Shown in pieces: positions 9,308 to 17,908 of a stretch of DNA of 64,000 nt (position 1 is the first letter of the stretch; every line of letters starts with the position of its first letter). The notes beneath the pieces are model-generated. The model worked only from the letters and a program-made list of their open reading frames with translations, ran no database searches and was not told the origin of the DNA. The position numbers and the translations under genes were made by a program. The DNA is taken from assembly GCA_037133755.1 (NCBI GenBank), contig JBAXNN010000002.1:124001-188000 (forward strand). The letters are read 5' to 3'. The DNA is from F1-60-MAGs149 sp037133755. Its GTDB lineage: Bacteria > Actinomycetota > Thermoleophilia > Gaiellales > F1-60-MAGs149.

Positions 9308-9937
9308 CTACCGCGCTGCGGCCGCGAGGCCGGCCGTCCACGCGGGCAGGCTCCACGCCGTGCGCAGCCGGGCCTCGAGCTCGGGCCAGACCGTCAGGTC
9401 GAGCGGGAGCTTCGGGGCGGTCGCGAAGCGGCCGGCTATGGCGCAGTCGGCGATGCCGAAGCCGCCGAGCTCCGCCAGCAGCTGCTCGAATCCCTCAAGA
9501 GCGGGAGCGAGCGCGGTCAGTGCTGCGGCGACGGCCGCCGGATCGGCGCTGCTGCCGTCATCCCCGCCGAGATGGGACGGCACGCGGCAGTAGATCGTCG
9601 CCGCCTCCAACTCCCACAGCGCCGGGCGAACCGAGAGGCTCAGAGCATCCATGACCTGGTCGATCCGCGCACGCTCGACCGGGTCGACCGGGTAGAGATC
9701 GTCGCGCCCCTCGCGGTCGGCCAGATAGCGGAGCATCGTGTTGGACTCGAAGATCGCGAACCCGTCGTCGACGAGGAGCGGGATCGTCGCGAACGGGTGA
9801 CGCTGCCGGTACCAGTCGGGGCAGAGGGAACCCATGTCCACCGCGATCGCCTCGTACGGCAGGTCGAGCTCGGCCAAGAGGAAGCGCACCTTCTGCGCAT
9901 TGGTCGAGAGCGCGTTGTCGTAGAGGGTCAGCGGCAT
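9308..9937 (-). CDS. Glutathione S-transferase-like protein
   Basis: The 209 aa have a thioredoxin-fold N-terminal domain (MPLTLYDNALSTNAQKVRFLL, PFATIPLLVDDGFAIFESNTMLRYLA) and an all-helical C-terminal domain, the plan of cytosolic GSTs. The SxN-type segment (about residues 9-12) could supply the catalytic Ser, and ESNTMLRYL is the gamma-glutamyl binding block. The thiol substrate is uncertain because many actinobacteria use mycothiol. The start at 9935-9937 is the family start. It is divergent from rsmD, 45 bp apart. Confidence 0.8.
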   Translation of the reverse strand: MPLTLYDNALSTNAQKVRFLLAELDLPYEAIAVDMGSLCPDWYRQRHPFATIPLLVDDGFAIFESNTMLRYLADREGRDDLYPVDPVERARIDQVMDALSLSVRPALWELEAATIYCRVPSHLGGDDGSSADPAAVAAALTALAPALEGFEQLLAELGGFGIADCAIAGRFATAPKLPLDLTVWPELEARLRTAWSLPAWTAGLAAAAR

Positions 9938-9982
9938 GGTCGGCGATGGGGAACGGCGCCCCGCCACGATACCCTCAGCCGC

Positions 9983-10528
9983 ATGCGCATCGTCGCCGGC
10001 CAGCATCGCTCGCGCCGTCTCGCCGTCCCGCCGGGGAAGGGCGTGCGGCCCACCTCTGATCGTGCGCGCGAGGCGATCTTCTCGTCGCTCGGGGCGATGG
10101 TCGTCGAAGCACGCGTGCTCGATCTCTTCGCGGGCTCGGGCGCGATGGGGCTTGAGGCGCTGTCGCGCGGGGCCGCGCAGTGTCTGTTCGTGGAACGTGA
10201 TGCGCAGGCGCTGGCCGCCATCAAGACCAACATCACCGAGCTGGGCGAGCGCGAGCGTTCGACGGTCGACAAGGCGAACGCGCTGACCGCGCTCAAGCGT
10301 CTCGTCGAGGCGGGGGAGACCTTCGATCTGATCGTCGTCGACCCGCCGTACGAGTCGGTGCCGAAGCTCGCAGGCACGCTCGCGGACCTCTTGCCGCAGG
10401 CATTGGCGCCCGACGGTCGGGTCGTCCTGGAGACCGCTGTCAACGACGGATTCGACGTTCCCGGGCTCGTCGAGCGCTACAACCGCCGCATAGCAGCCGC
10501 CCAGATCGTCATCCTTGGGGCTACATGA
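9983..10528 (+). CDS. rsmD: 16S rRNA (guanine(966)-N2)-methyltransferase RsmD
   Basis: A Rossmann-fold SAM methyltransferase of 181 aa acting on the 30S subunit. Family marks are MRIVAGQHRSRRLAVPPG, VRPTSDRAREAIFSSL, SAM motif I LDLFAGSGAMGLEALSRGA (near residue 46), FVERD, and the catalytic DPPYES (about 118). TACCCT (9970-9975) lies seven bases before the ATG, a leaderless start. The stop overlaps the coaD start as ATGA, the usual rsmD-coaD pair. Confidence 0.93.
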   Translation: MRIVAGQHRSRRLAVPPGKGVRPTSDRAREAIFSSLGAMVVEARVLDLFAGSGAMGLEALSRGAAQCLFVERDAQALAAIKTNITELGERERSTVDKANALTALKRLVEAGETFDLIVVDPPYESVPKLAGTLADLLPQALAPDGRVVLETAVNDGFDVPGLVERYNRRIAAAQIVILGAT

Positions 10529-11022
10529 GCCAGCGCATCGCCATCTGCCCCGGGTCCTACGATCCCGTGACGTACGGGCACGTCGACATCATCAAGCGCG
10601 CTTCGACGCTGTTTGATCACGTTGTGGTTGGCGTGGTGCGGCGTCCGAAGCACAAGGAGCCATTGATCCCGGCCGACGAACGGGTGGCGCTCCTGCAAGA
10701 ATCACTCGTAGATGTACCGAACGTGCGTGTAGAGACGTTCACGGACCTCGTCGTCGAGTTCGCACGGGCCAAGGGCGCGTGCGCGCTGGTCAAGGGACTC
10801 CGTGCCGTGTCCGACTTCGAGTGGGAATTTCAGATGCAGCAGCTCAATCACCATCTTGCAGCAGAGATCGAGACGGTCTACCTGGCCGCCTCGGGACCGC
10901 TCTCGTTCGTCTCGTCAAGCGGCGTCCGCGAGATCGCCGCGTTCGGCGGATCTGTCGAGAATCTCGTTCCACCGTGTGTCGTCCGCTGGTTCGACGACCA
11001 TCCGACGTCACGTAGCATGTGA
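10525..11022 (+). CDS. coaD: Phosphopantetheine adenylyltransferase
   Basis: CoaD transfers AMP to 4'-phosphopantetheine, the penultimate step of CoA synthesis. The 165 aa contain the nucleotidyltransferase motif GSYDPVTYGHVDII (T/HxGH equivalent), KGLRAVSDFEWEFQM for pantetheine binding, and the C-terminal SFVSSSGVREIA in place of the usual ISSS..RE. It is coupled to rsmD by a 4-bp overlap and followed 10 bp later by a coiled-coil gene with its own GAAGGAG site. Confidence 0.93.
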   Translation: MSQRIAICPGSYDPVTYGHVDIIKRASTLFDHVVVGVVRRPKHKEPLIPADERVALLQESLVDVPNVRVETFTDLVVEFARAKGACALVKGLRAVSDFEWEFQMQQLNHHLAAEIETVYLAASGPLSFVSSSGVREIAAFGGSVENLVPPCVVRWFDDHPTSRSM

Positions 11023-11032
11023 AGGAGTCTTC

Positions 11033-11527
11033 ATGGATGTCCTCGTTCTCATTGACAAGCTCGACGAGCTGGTCCACAACGCCAAAGCCGTCCCGCTGAC
11101 GGATCAGGTCCGCATCGATCGCGAGGAGATCTGGGAGATCCTCGACCAGATGCGCGCGACGATCCCGGACGAGATCAAGCAGGCGCGCTGGATCGTCAAG
11201 GAGCGCCAGGAGATGCTCGGCGAGGCCAAGCGAGAGTCCGAGCGCATCGTCGTTGAGGCCCGCGAGATCGCCCAGCGCGAGGCGTCGCAGCAGGAAGTCG
11301 TGCGGCTGGCCGAGCGCCAGGCGCAGGAGATCCTCGAGAACGCCCGCAATCGCGAGCGCGAGATCCGGCTCGGCGCAGAGGATTACGCCGACGAGATTCT
11401 GGGCACCCTCGAGGCGAACCTCGGCAAGTTCCTCGGCGCCGTGCAGCGTGGGCGTGGCCAGCTGGCCAGCGCCTCGCCGGAGCGCACGTCGGGTGGCTCT
11501 GCGCAGTTCACCGAGATCACGACCTAG
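11033..11527 (+). CDS. Conserved actinobacterial coiled-coil protein (DivIVA/ATPase-b-like)
   Basis: A 164-aa protein that is nearly all heptad-like charged helix. It opens MDVLVLIDKLDELVHNAK and VPLTDQVRIDREEIWEILDQM, then a long coiled coil from about residue 45 to 125 (KERQEMLGEAKRESERI, LAERQAQEILENARNREREI), and ends in a Gly/Ser tail. There is no membrane segment, so despite b-subunit-like composition it is not an F0 subunit b. Genes of this type recur between coaD and the DUF177 gene in actinobacteria, and a scaffold role at the envelope or division site is only a guess. The ribosome-binding site GAAGGAG is at 11021-11027. Confidence 0.65.
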   Translation: MDVLVLIDKLDELVHNAKAVPLTDQVRIDREEIWEILDQMRATIPDEIKQARWIVKERQEMLGEAKRESERIVVEAREIAQREASQQEVVRLAERQAQEILENARNREREIRLGAEDYADEILGTLEANLGKFLGAVQRGRGQLASASPERTSGGSAQFTEITT

Positions 11528-11549
11528 TCGCGGAACGGCGGCCTCGGCC

Positions 11550-12068
11550 ATGATCGATCTCTCGCAGCTCCGGCTCGAGCCGGGTGCCGAGCGCTCGATC
11601 GAGGTCCCGGTTGCCGTGCCTGCGCTCGAGCTCGGTGGCGTCGAGTACTCGGGTCCCTTGTCGCCGCCGATTGCTCGACTGGATATCACACGCACGCTGT
11701 CGGGCCTGCTGTTTCGCATGCGCTTGCACACGACGATCAGTGGCCCGTGCCATCGCTGTCTTGAGGATGCCTCCGTGCCCGTCGCCATCGATGCCCGCGA
11801 GTACCAGGCCGACCATCCTGAGCCGGGCCTCGAGGCCGAAGAGGTCTGTGACTACCTGCAGGGCGAGGAGCTCGATGCCGGTTCGTGGGCGGCCGACGCG
11901 ATTGTGCTGTCCATGCCGCACAAAATCCTCTGCAAGGAGGATTGCCAGGGCCTGTGTCCGTCGTGCGGTACCGACCTCAACAAAGGTACCTGCCAGTGCC
12001 CGCCGCCCGAGCCAGACAGCCGCTGGGGAGCCCTCCAGCAGCTCGTCGACGACGCGCCCGAGGGGTAG
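11550..12068 (+). CDS. YceD/DUF177 family protein with zinc cysteines
   Basis: The 172 aa belong to the YceD (DUF177) family, whose gene nearly always precedes rpmF and which is linked to 23S rRNA metabolism. Seen here are LDITRTLSGLLFRMRL, GPCHRCLEDASVPV (CxxC) and the C-terminal CKEDCQGLCPSCGTDLN cluster, giving several candidate zinc ligands. The final DSRWGALQQL block is the usual family end. It starts 22 bp after the coiled-coil gene and precedes rpmF by 42 bp. Confidence 0.88.
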   Translation: MIDLSQLRLEPGAERSIEVPVAVPALELGGVEYSGPLSPPIARLDITRTLSGLLFRMRLHTTISGPCHRCLEDASVPVAIDAREYQADHPEPGLEAEEVCDYLQGEELDAGSWAADAIVLSMPHKILCKEDCQGLCPSCGTDLNKGTCQCPPPEPDSRWGALQQLVDDAPEG

Positions 12069-12110
12069 TGGCGCCACTCGTGCGTTGGGTTCGCTAGGCT
12101 GCCCTCCGTT

Positions 12111-12299
12111 ATGGCAGTCCCGAAACGGAAAACTTCCAAGGCCCGCCGCGACAAGCGTCGCGCAACGCACAAGATCGCATCCCCTATGGTTGCGACCTGC
12201 ACCGTGTGCTCGGCACCGAAATTGTCGCATCGTGTGTGCCCGAGCTGCGGAACGTACCGCGGCAAGCGATACATCGTCGATAACGCTCCCCTGGCCTAG
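12111..12299 (+). CDS. rpmF: 50S ribosomal protein L32
   Basis: A 62-aa protein opening MAVPKRKTSKARRDKRRATH, the diagnostic L32 N-terminus, with the zinc ribbon CTVC and CPSCG kept. It is a structural protein of the large subunit near the peptidyl transferase exit region. Its place between DUF177 and plsX, coupling ribosome and fatty-acid synthesis genes, is conserved across bacteria. Confidence 0.96.
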   Translation: MAVPKRKTSKARRDKRRATHKIASPMVATCTVCSAPKLSHRVCPSCGTYRGKRYIVDNAPLA

Positions 12300-12302
12300 C
12301 TC

Positions 12303-13280
12303 GTGGGCGTGGTCATCGCGGTAGACGCGATGGGTGGCGATACTGCGCCACAGTCGGTCGTTGAAGGCGTGCGCGCCGCGGTGGAGTCTGTCGAGCTGTC
12401 GGTCCTACTGGTGGGGGACGAGGCCGTGCTGCAGCCGCTCGTCGCCGAGCATCCCCGCATCGAGGTGCGCCACGCGCCGCGTTTCGTCCCGCAGGATGCT
12501 GACCCCGCCGAGCTCGTACGCGGCGATGAGGGAACGTCGATCGTCGTGGCGGCGCACGCCGTCAAGGCGGGGGAGGCCCACGCGCTGGTCTCGGCCGGCC
12601 ACTCCGGTGCCACGATGGCTGCGGCCGCGCTGATCATCGGTCGCGCTCCTGGCATCAGTCGCCCGGGGCTTGCTGCCGTCTTGCCCGGTGCGGTGCGCCC
12701 GACGGTACTGATCGACGCGGGTGCGAATCTCGACACGACGCCGCAGCAGCTGCACCAATTTGCGCACCTCGGCACCGCCTTCGCTGAGCACCTGCTGCAT
12801 ATCGACGCACCGACGTGCGGCCTGCTCGCGATTGGCGAGGAGCCCGGCAAGGGCGACGCGCGGATGAAGGAGACGCACGCGCTGTTGGCTGCGGACGCGT
12901 CGCTGGCCTATCGCGGCAGCGTGGAGGGGCGCGATGCGCTCACCTCACTCGTCGACGTGATCGTCACGGACGGCTTTGCCGGCAACGTTCTGCTCAAGAC
13001 GTGTGAAGGCACGGCCCGCGAGGCATTTCGGCGCGTCCGTGCCGAGGCGACGGGGCTGCGGGCCCAGCTTGGCGGCGCGCTGATGCGCCCGGCACTGCGG
13101 CGCGTGCGCGACACGCTCGACCCCGATACCTACGGTGGTGGGCACCTGCTGGGGACGAATGCCGTCGTGATCGTGGTGCATGGATCCGCGCGGCCGCACG
13201 GCATCGCGCAGGCGTGTCGCTACGCCGCCGAAGGCGTCGAGCGCGATCTGGTCGGCGCAATCAGCGCTCGCGTGTCGTAA
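12303..13280 (+). CDS. plsX: Phosphate acyltransferase PlsX
   Basis: PlsX converts acyl-ACP to acyl-phosphate, feeding PlsY in phospholipid synthesis. The 325 aa start with IAVDAMGGDTAPQSVVEG, the family signature, and continue with SAGHSGATMAAAAL (about 99), RPTVLIDAGAN, VIVTDGFAGNVLLKTCEG and GGGHLLGTNAVVIVVHGSA. The GTG start at 12303 is 3 bp after the rpmF stop. The acyl carrier protein gene that supplies its substrate follows. Confidence 0.94.
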   Translation: MGVVIAVDAMGGDTAPQSVVEGVRAAVESVELSVLLVGDEAVLQPLVAEHPRIEVRHAPRFVPQDADPAELVRGDEGTSIVVAAHAVKAGEAHALVSAGHSGATMAAAALIIGRAPGISRPGLAAVLPGAVRPTVLIDAGANLDTTPQQLHQFAHLGTAFAEHLLHIDAPTCGLLAIGEEPGKGDARMKETHALLAADASLAYRGSVEGRDALTSLVDVIVTDGFAGNVLLKTCEGTAREAFRRVRAEATGLRAQLGGALMRPALRRVRDTLDPDTYGGGHLLGTNAVVIVVHGSARPHGIAQACRYAAEGVERDLVGAISARVS

Positions 13281-13342
13281 CGCCGTATAGCCGCCTGCTA
13301 GTGTCAGCGCGTCCACACGACTTCGAACAAAGGGCAAAGACA

Positions 13343-13588
13343 GTGGCTGATCGCGCAGAGGTTCTGGGCAAGGTGCAGGAGATTCTCATCGAGCGTCTCG
13401 ACGTCGACCCCGCAGACATCACTGAGAGCGCGCACATGCGTGACGACCTGCAGGCCGACTCGCTCGACCTGGTCGAACTGATCATGGATCTCGAGGAGGG
13501 CTTCGGCGTGAAGATCTCCGACGAGGAGGCACAGTCGATCGGCACCGTCGGCGAGGCCGTCGACTTCATCGTCGCCCGCGCTGACTGA
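13343..13588 (+). CDS. acpP: Acyl carrier protein
   Basis: An 81-aa acidic four-helix protein carrying growing fatty acyl chains. The phosphopantetheine-attachment serine is in QADSLDLVELIMDLEEGFGV, with the GVKISDEEAQSIGTVGEAVDFI tail typical of AcpP. GTG 13343 is the best start (MADRAEV); no upstream ATG fits. It sits between plsX and rnc as in many bacteria. Confidence 0.94.
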   Translation: MADRAEVLGKVQEILIERLDVDPADITESAHMRDDLQADSLDLVELIMDLEEGFGVKISDEEAQSIGTVGEAVDFIVARAD

Positions 13589-13622
13589 TCCCAACCGTCC
13601 GATTGCACGGCGGCTCGACGCC

Positions 13623-14270
13623 TTGGCGGCCGAGTCGCGCACCCGTGCGCTGACCCACGCGAGCTGGGCGGCGTCGCCCGGCGACTCGTATGAGCGATAC
13701 GAGTTGCTGGGCGACGCCGTACTCGACCTCGCGCTCGGTGCCTTCCTGTTGGAGCGATTCCCCGCCGCCGCCGAAGGCGAGTTGTCGCGGATCAAGAACC
13801 AACTGCGGTCTGCCCGCTTCTGCGCCGTCGTGGCGCGCAACGAGGGCCTCGGAGACCGCATGGCCGCGCTGATGGTTGGTACCAGCCACGAACACGGCGC
13901 CTGGCGGCTCTCGATCAATCGCTCGGTGCTGGCCGACCTGACCGAGGCCGCGCTCGGCGCGATCTTCCTCGCGCATGGCTGGGACGACGCGAATGCGGCC
14001 GCAGTCGAGGCCTTCGCGCCACTGCTCGACCACGCGCTCGACCCCCGCGTTGACCCCAAGACAGCGCTCCAGGAATTGCTGCAGCGTCAGGGTCGCCGTG
14101 TAGCGTACGAATCCGTGGAGGAGACTGGACCAGCGCACGCGCGCCACTACCGCGTAGTGGCGATCATCGACGGCGATGTCCGCGGCGAGGGCGAGGGCGC
14201 GTCGCGCCGCGCCGCCGAGCAGCACGCCGCCCGCCGAGCCATGCGCGCACTCGAGGGTGGCACCGCATGA
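13623..14270 (+). CDS. rnc: Ribonuclease III
   Basis: RNase III cuts double-stranded RNA in rRNA and mRNA maturation. Visible are ALTHASWA, the signature YERYELLGDAVLDLAL with catalytic Glu and Asp, the second acidic pair in DLTEAALGAIFL, and a C-terminal dsRNA-binding domain from DPKTALQELLQRQG to the basic end. The start is uncertain: no ATG or GTG is in frame near the beginning. TTG 13623 gives 215 aa but trims the usual first helix, and the frame is open upstream to LTDPNRPIARRLDAL, so an unusual codon further up may be used. It overlaps smc by ATGA. Confidence 0.88.
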   Translation: MAAESRTRALTHASWAASPGDSYERYELLGDAVLDLALGAFLLERFPAAAEGELSRIKNQLRSARFCAVVARNEGLGDRMAALMVGTSHEHGAWRLSINRSVLADLTEAALGAIFLAHGWDDANAAAVEAFAPLLDHALDPRVDPKTALQELLQRQGRRVAYESVEETGPAHARHYRVVAIIDGDVRGEGEGASRRAAEQHAARRAMRALEGGTA

Positions 14271-17200
14271 GGCTCACCCGTATCCGCATCAAGGGCTTCA
14301 AGAGCTTCGCTGACGAGACGGAGCTGCAGTTCGACAAGGGCGTCGGCGTCATCGTGGGCCCGAATGGCTCCGGCAAATCGAACATCGCCGAGTCGCTGCG
14401 CTGGGCGATGGCGTCGCAGGCGCCGAGCGAGGTTCGCGTTGCTACCGGTCTCGATGTCCTGTTCAGCGGCTCTGAGGGACGTGCTGCGGCGGGTGTTGCC
14501 GAAGTCGAGCTCGTGCTCGAGGATGAAGGCGGCGTCGCACCGGGTGGTCGACCCGAGCTGTCGATCCTGCGGCGCCTTAGCCGTGACGGCGACAGCCAGT
14601 ACATGCTCAACCGCGTGCCCGTGCGTCGCCTCGACGTTCACGAGGTGCTGGCCGACATCGGCCTTGGCAAGGACAGCCACGCAATCATCGGCCAGAACCA
14701 GGTCGATCAGGTGCTGCTCGCCAGCCCGACGGTGCGTCGCGGTCTGATCGAGGAGGTCGCTGGCCTTGGCAAGTTCAAGCGCCGCCGCATCCGCGCCCAG
14801 CAGAAGCTCAATCGCGTCGAGCGTCATCTGGTCGAGGCGCGCACCAAGCAGGCCGAGATCCAAGGGCGCCTGCGTCCGCTGGCACTGCAGGCATCGGCTG
14901 CCGAGCGCGCCGCGCTGATGGAGGCCGAGCTGCTCGAGATCCGCCTCGAGCTGGTGCTCTCAGCGATGGCCGAGACGCGTCGCGATCGGGGTATCCGCCA
15001 GAACGAACTGCGCGAAGCGCGCGCCCTGCAGGATCAGCTCGATGCGGCAGCCGCCGAGGTCGTCAAGCGTCGCGAAGCCGCTGAGGCTGCGTTAGGCGCG
15101 CTCGTCAGTGAGCAGGAGTCTGCTTCGCGCCTTGTGCAGCGTCTCGATGCAGGTGTCGAGCGTCTGACGGATCGCGCCACGCAGCTCGAGGAGCGGCGCG
15201 AGGAGTTCGCCCACGACATCGAGCGCCTGCGGATCCGCGCCGGCCGCCTGATCGATGAGGCCGCGGCCACCGCCACGGCAGCAGCTTCGGTTGAGATGCA
15301 GGCCGAGCGCGAGCGCTCCGAGCTGGCGGCCGACCCCGACGACACGGGCATAGAAGACCGCTTCGCTGCCGCCACGCAGGCCTCGGAAGCTGCGCTGGGA
15401 GCCGTCCTAGAGGCGCGTCGCGCCGAGGCCGAGCACGAGGGCCGACTGGCCCGCGCCAACGCTGAGGCCACGGAGAGCCGGGAACGTGCGGCTGCTGCTT
15501 CCGCTCGCCGTGCCGAGCTGGGTGAGGGCGTCGGCGAGCGCGAGGAGACGCGCCGTGCCGCCCAGGTGCTGCTCGAGACGATCGAAGCGCACGTCGTCAC
15601 CGCGCGTGAGTCGCTCGCTGAGGCAGAGCGCGCCGAGCAGGAGGCCCGTGCGGCCGCCGATCAGGCGCGTCGGCACGAAGCCGACGTTCGTGGCGCTGCC
15701 GCAACGGCTGATGCCAAGGCGCAGAGCTCCGAGGCGCGCCTCAAGGAACTGAAGGACTCGATCGAGCGTGGCGATGGTCTTGATGGCGCGCTCGTGCGCC
15801 TGCGCGATCGCGGCGTCTCGCTCGTCACCGACCAGATTCGCCCCGACCAGGGCGTCGAGCGCGCCGTGGCCGCTGTGCTGTCGTGGCGCGCCACCGAGGC
15901 CGTCGCCCGAGCCGCGAGCGACGCCGTCGACCTTCTGGCCGACGATGCCCTCGAGGGTGCTGCGCTCTTGTGTCTCGATCGTCTCCCGAGCCGTCAGGCC
16001 GAGGGCCCGGGCGTGCCGCTCGCCTCCCGCGTGCAGACCTCCGGCGATGTCCCGAGTGGGTTGTTCGACGGCGTGCTGCTCGTCGAGCGTGCCGAGGACC
16101 TGCTCGCGGTCAAGTACGGCATCGGTGTGCTGGCCGACGGGCGCGGCTTCGACGCCGATCGCGGGATCGCGTTCCGTGCCGGCGATGCCGCTGGGCGCGC
16201 GCTCGCCCGCAAGCGCGATCTTGCCGGGGTCGAGCAGCAGGTGCGCGACGATCAGAGCGCCCGCACCGCTGCGGCAGCCGCACTGGCCGACGGCACGCGT
16301 CAACGGGAATCGGTCGAACAGGCCGAGGCCGTCGCGCGCGCTGCGGTTGTCACAGCACGCGACAATCAGCTGCGCCTCGAGCGCGAGCTCGGCGAGGCCG
16401 GCCGCGAGGCCGACCGCCTGGCTCGACTCGATGAGGCCACGGCCGAGCGCCTGCGCACTGCGAGCGAAGATGCCGAGGCGTCCGAGGCTCGCGCCGCTGC
16501 GGCGCAGACGGAGGTCGTTGCGCTCGAGAGCGGCTTGGCCGCCCTGCGCGAGCGTGTCGCCGAGCGCACCGCCGAGCACGAGGCTGCCGAGGCTGTGCGT
16601 GTCGGCCTGCAGACCGAGGTCGCCGATCGTCGCGGCCGTCGCGCCGCATCCGAGGAGCGTGCGGAGCGCGCCCGCGTCGAGGGCGCTCGTCTGCGCACCC
16701 TGGCCACGGAGCAGGAACGACAGGCCGAGCTCGCGCAGAAAGGCGCCGCGGCGCTCACCGCCGTCGTGGACCAGTTGCCCACGATTCTCGAGACCATTCG
16801 CGCCTCGCTCGTCACGGCAGAACGATTCCGCGAGCCGGCCCGTGCCCAGACGCAGGCCGGCGAGGCGCGCGTCACCGAGCTGGGTGCCGAGTTGCGCTCC
16901 TGCGCCGACGACGACGCCCGTCTCGGTGCCGAGCGCCGTGATGCCGCCGGCAAGGTGGCTGCGCTGGGGGTCGAGCTGGAGCGCTGCGAAGAACGCATGA
17001 CCGGCCTCAGCACACGTCGCCGCGAGCTGATCGAACAGCAGGGCGAGGGCGCCAAAGACGTCGTCGATATGACGGAGCCGCTGCCCGAGGACGAGCGCAC
17101 GACGCGCGAGGGCAGGGTCGAGCGTCTCGAGCGCCGCATCGTGCAACTCGGTGCCGTCAACCCGCTGGCGAAGGAGGCCTACGAGGAGGCCAAGCAGGAG

Positions 17201-17905
17201 GCCGACGACATCACCGAGCAGATCACCGATCTCGACAAGTCCGTCGCCGAGCTGCGCAAGCTCGTCCGCGAGCTCGGTACCGAGATTCGCAATCGCTTCG
17301 AGAGCACGTACCAGACCGTCGAGGCGGGCTTCGCTGAGGTCATGGAAACCCTGTTCCCCGGTGGCTCTGGTCGCCTCAAGGTCGTCGAGCCTGCCGATGT
17401 GGTCGATATCGAGGGCGATGAAGAGACCGCTGAGGCTGCCGACGCCCACGAGGGGCAGGACGAGGATCCCGCCGTCGAAGCCGAGAACGATCTTGACGAT
17501 CTCGACGCGGTGCGCGAGGCGCCCGAGCCGGGTGTCGAGCTTGAGGTCCAGCCGGCCGGCAAGAAGATCCGCTCGTTGCAGGTGTTGTCGGGTGGCGAGA
17601 AGTCCATGGCCGCTCTCGGGTTCACCTTCGCGCTCATGCTCGCCCGCCCGAGCCCGTTCTACGTGCTCGACGAGGTCGATGCCGCGCTCGACGAGGTCAA
17701 CATCGATCGCTTCCTCGAGCTGGTCAACCGCTTCCGTGATCGCGCGCAGTTCATTGTCATCACGCATCAGGCGGGCACGATGGAGGCCGCCGATGCGCTC
17801 TACGGCGTCTCGATGCCGGGCAACGGTGTGTCGCAGGTTATCTCGCGGCGCCTGCCGCGCGAGCTCGATGGTCCGGCCCTGGCGGCCGCACCGGACCTGG
17901 CGTAG
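14267..17905 (+). CDS. smc: Chromosome segregation protein SMC
   Basis: SMC is the ATPase of the condensin complex that organises and segregates chromosomes. The 1212 aa show the N-terminal head (RIRIKGFKSFADET, Walker A GPNGSGKSNIAESLRWAM), a long Glu/Arg/Ala coiled coil, the hinge near residues 505-660, a returning coil, and the C-terminal head with ABC signature LSGGEKSMAALGF and Walker B FYVLDEVDAALDE. An unusual 44-residue acidic segment (about 1045-1088) interrupts the C-terminal head just before GVELEVQPAGKK. It is coupled to rnc by a 4-bp overlap and followed by ftsY after 3 bp. Confidence 0.95.
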   Translation: MRLTRIRIKGFKSFADETELQFDKGVGVIVGPNGSGKSNIAESLRWAMASQAPSEVRVATGLDVLFSGSEGRAAAGVAEVELVLEDEGGVAPGGRPELSILRRLSRDGDSQYMLNRVPVRRLDVHEVLADIGLGKDSHAIIGQNQVDQVLLASPTVRRGLIEEVAGLGKFKRRRIRAQQKLNRVERHLVEARTKQAEIQGRLRPLALQASAAERAALMEAELLEIRLELVLSAMAETRRDRGIRQNELREARALQDQLDAAAAEVVKRREAAEAALGALVSEQESASRLVQRLDAGVERLTDRATQLEERREEFAHDIERLRIRAGRLIDEAAATATAAASVEMQAERERSELAADPDDTGIEDRFAAATQASEAALGAVLEARRAEAEHEGRLARANAEATESRERAAAASARRAELGEGVGEREETRRAAQVLLETIEAHVVTARESLAEAERAEQEARAAADQARRHEADVRGAAATADAKAQSSEARLKELKDSIERGDGLDGALVRLRDRGVSLVTDQIRPDQGVERAVAAVLSWRATEAVARAASDAVDLLADDALEGAALLCLDRLPSRQAEGPGVPLASRVQTSGDVPSGLFDGVLLVERAEDLLAVKYGIGVLADGRGFDADRGIAFRAGDAAGRALARKRDLAGVEQQVRDDQSARTAAAAALADGTRQRESVEQAEAVARAAVVTARDNQLRLERELGEAGREADRLARLDEATAERLRTASEDAEASEARAAAAQTEVVALESGLAALRERVAERTAEHEAAEAVRVGLQTEVADRRGRRAASEERAERARVEGARLRTLATEQERQAELAQKGAAALTAVVDQLPTILETIRASLVTAERFREPARAQTQAGEARVTELGAELRSCADDDARLGAERRDAAGKVAALGVELERCEERMTGLSTRRRELIEQQGEGAKDVVDMTEPLPEDERTTREGRVERLERRIVQLGAVNPLAKEAYEEAKQEADDITEQITDLDKSVAELRKLVRELGTEIRNRFESTYQTVEAGFAEVMETLFPGGSGRLKVVEPADVVDIEGDEETAEAADAHEGQDEDPAVEAENDLDDLDAVREAPEPGVELEVQPAGKKIRSLQVLSGGEKSMAALGFTFALMLARPSPFYVLDEVDAALDEVNIDRFLELVNRFRDRAQFIVITHQAGTMEAADALYGVSMPGNGVSQVISRRLPRELDGPALAAAPDLA

Positions 17906-17908
17906 CGC

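Noticed and set aside
11033..11527. F0F1 ATP synthase subunit b
   Set aside because: Composition is similar but there is no N-terminal membrane helix and no other ATP synthase gene nearby.
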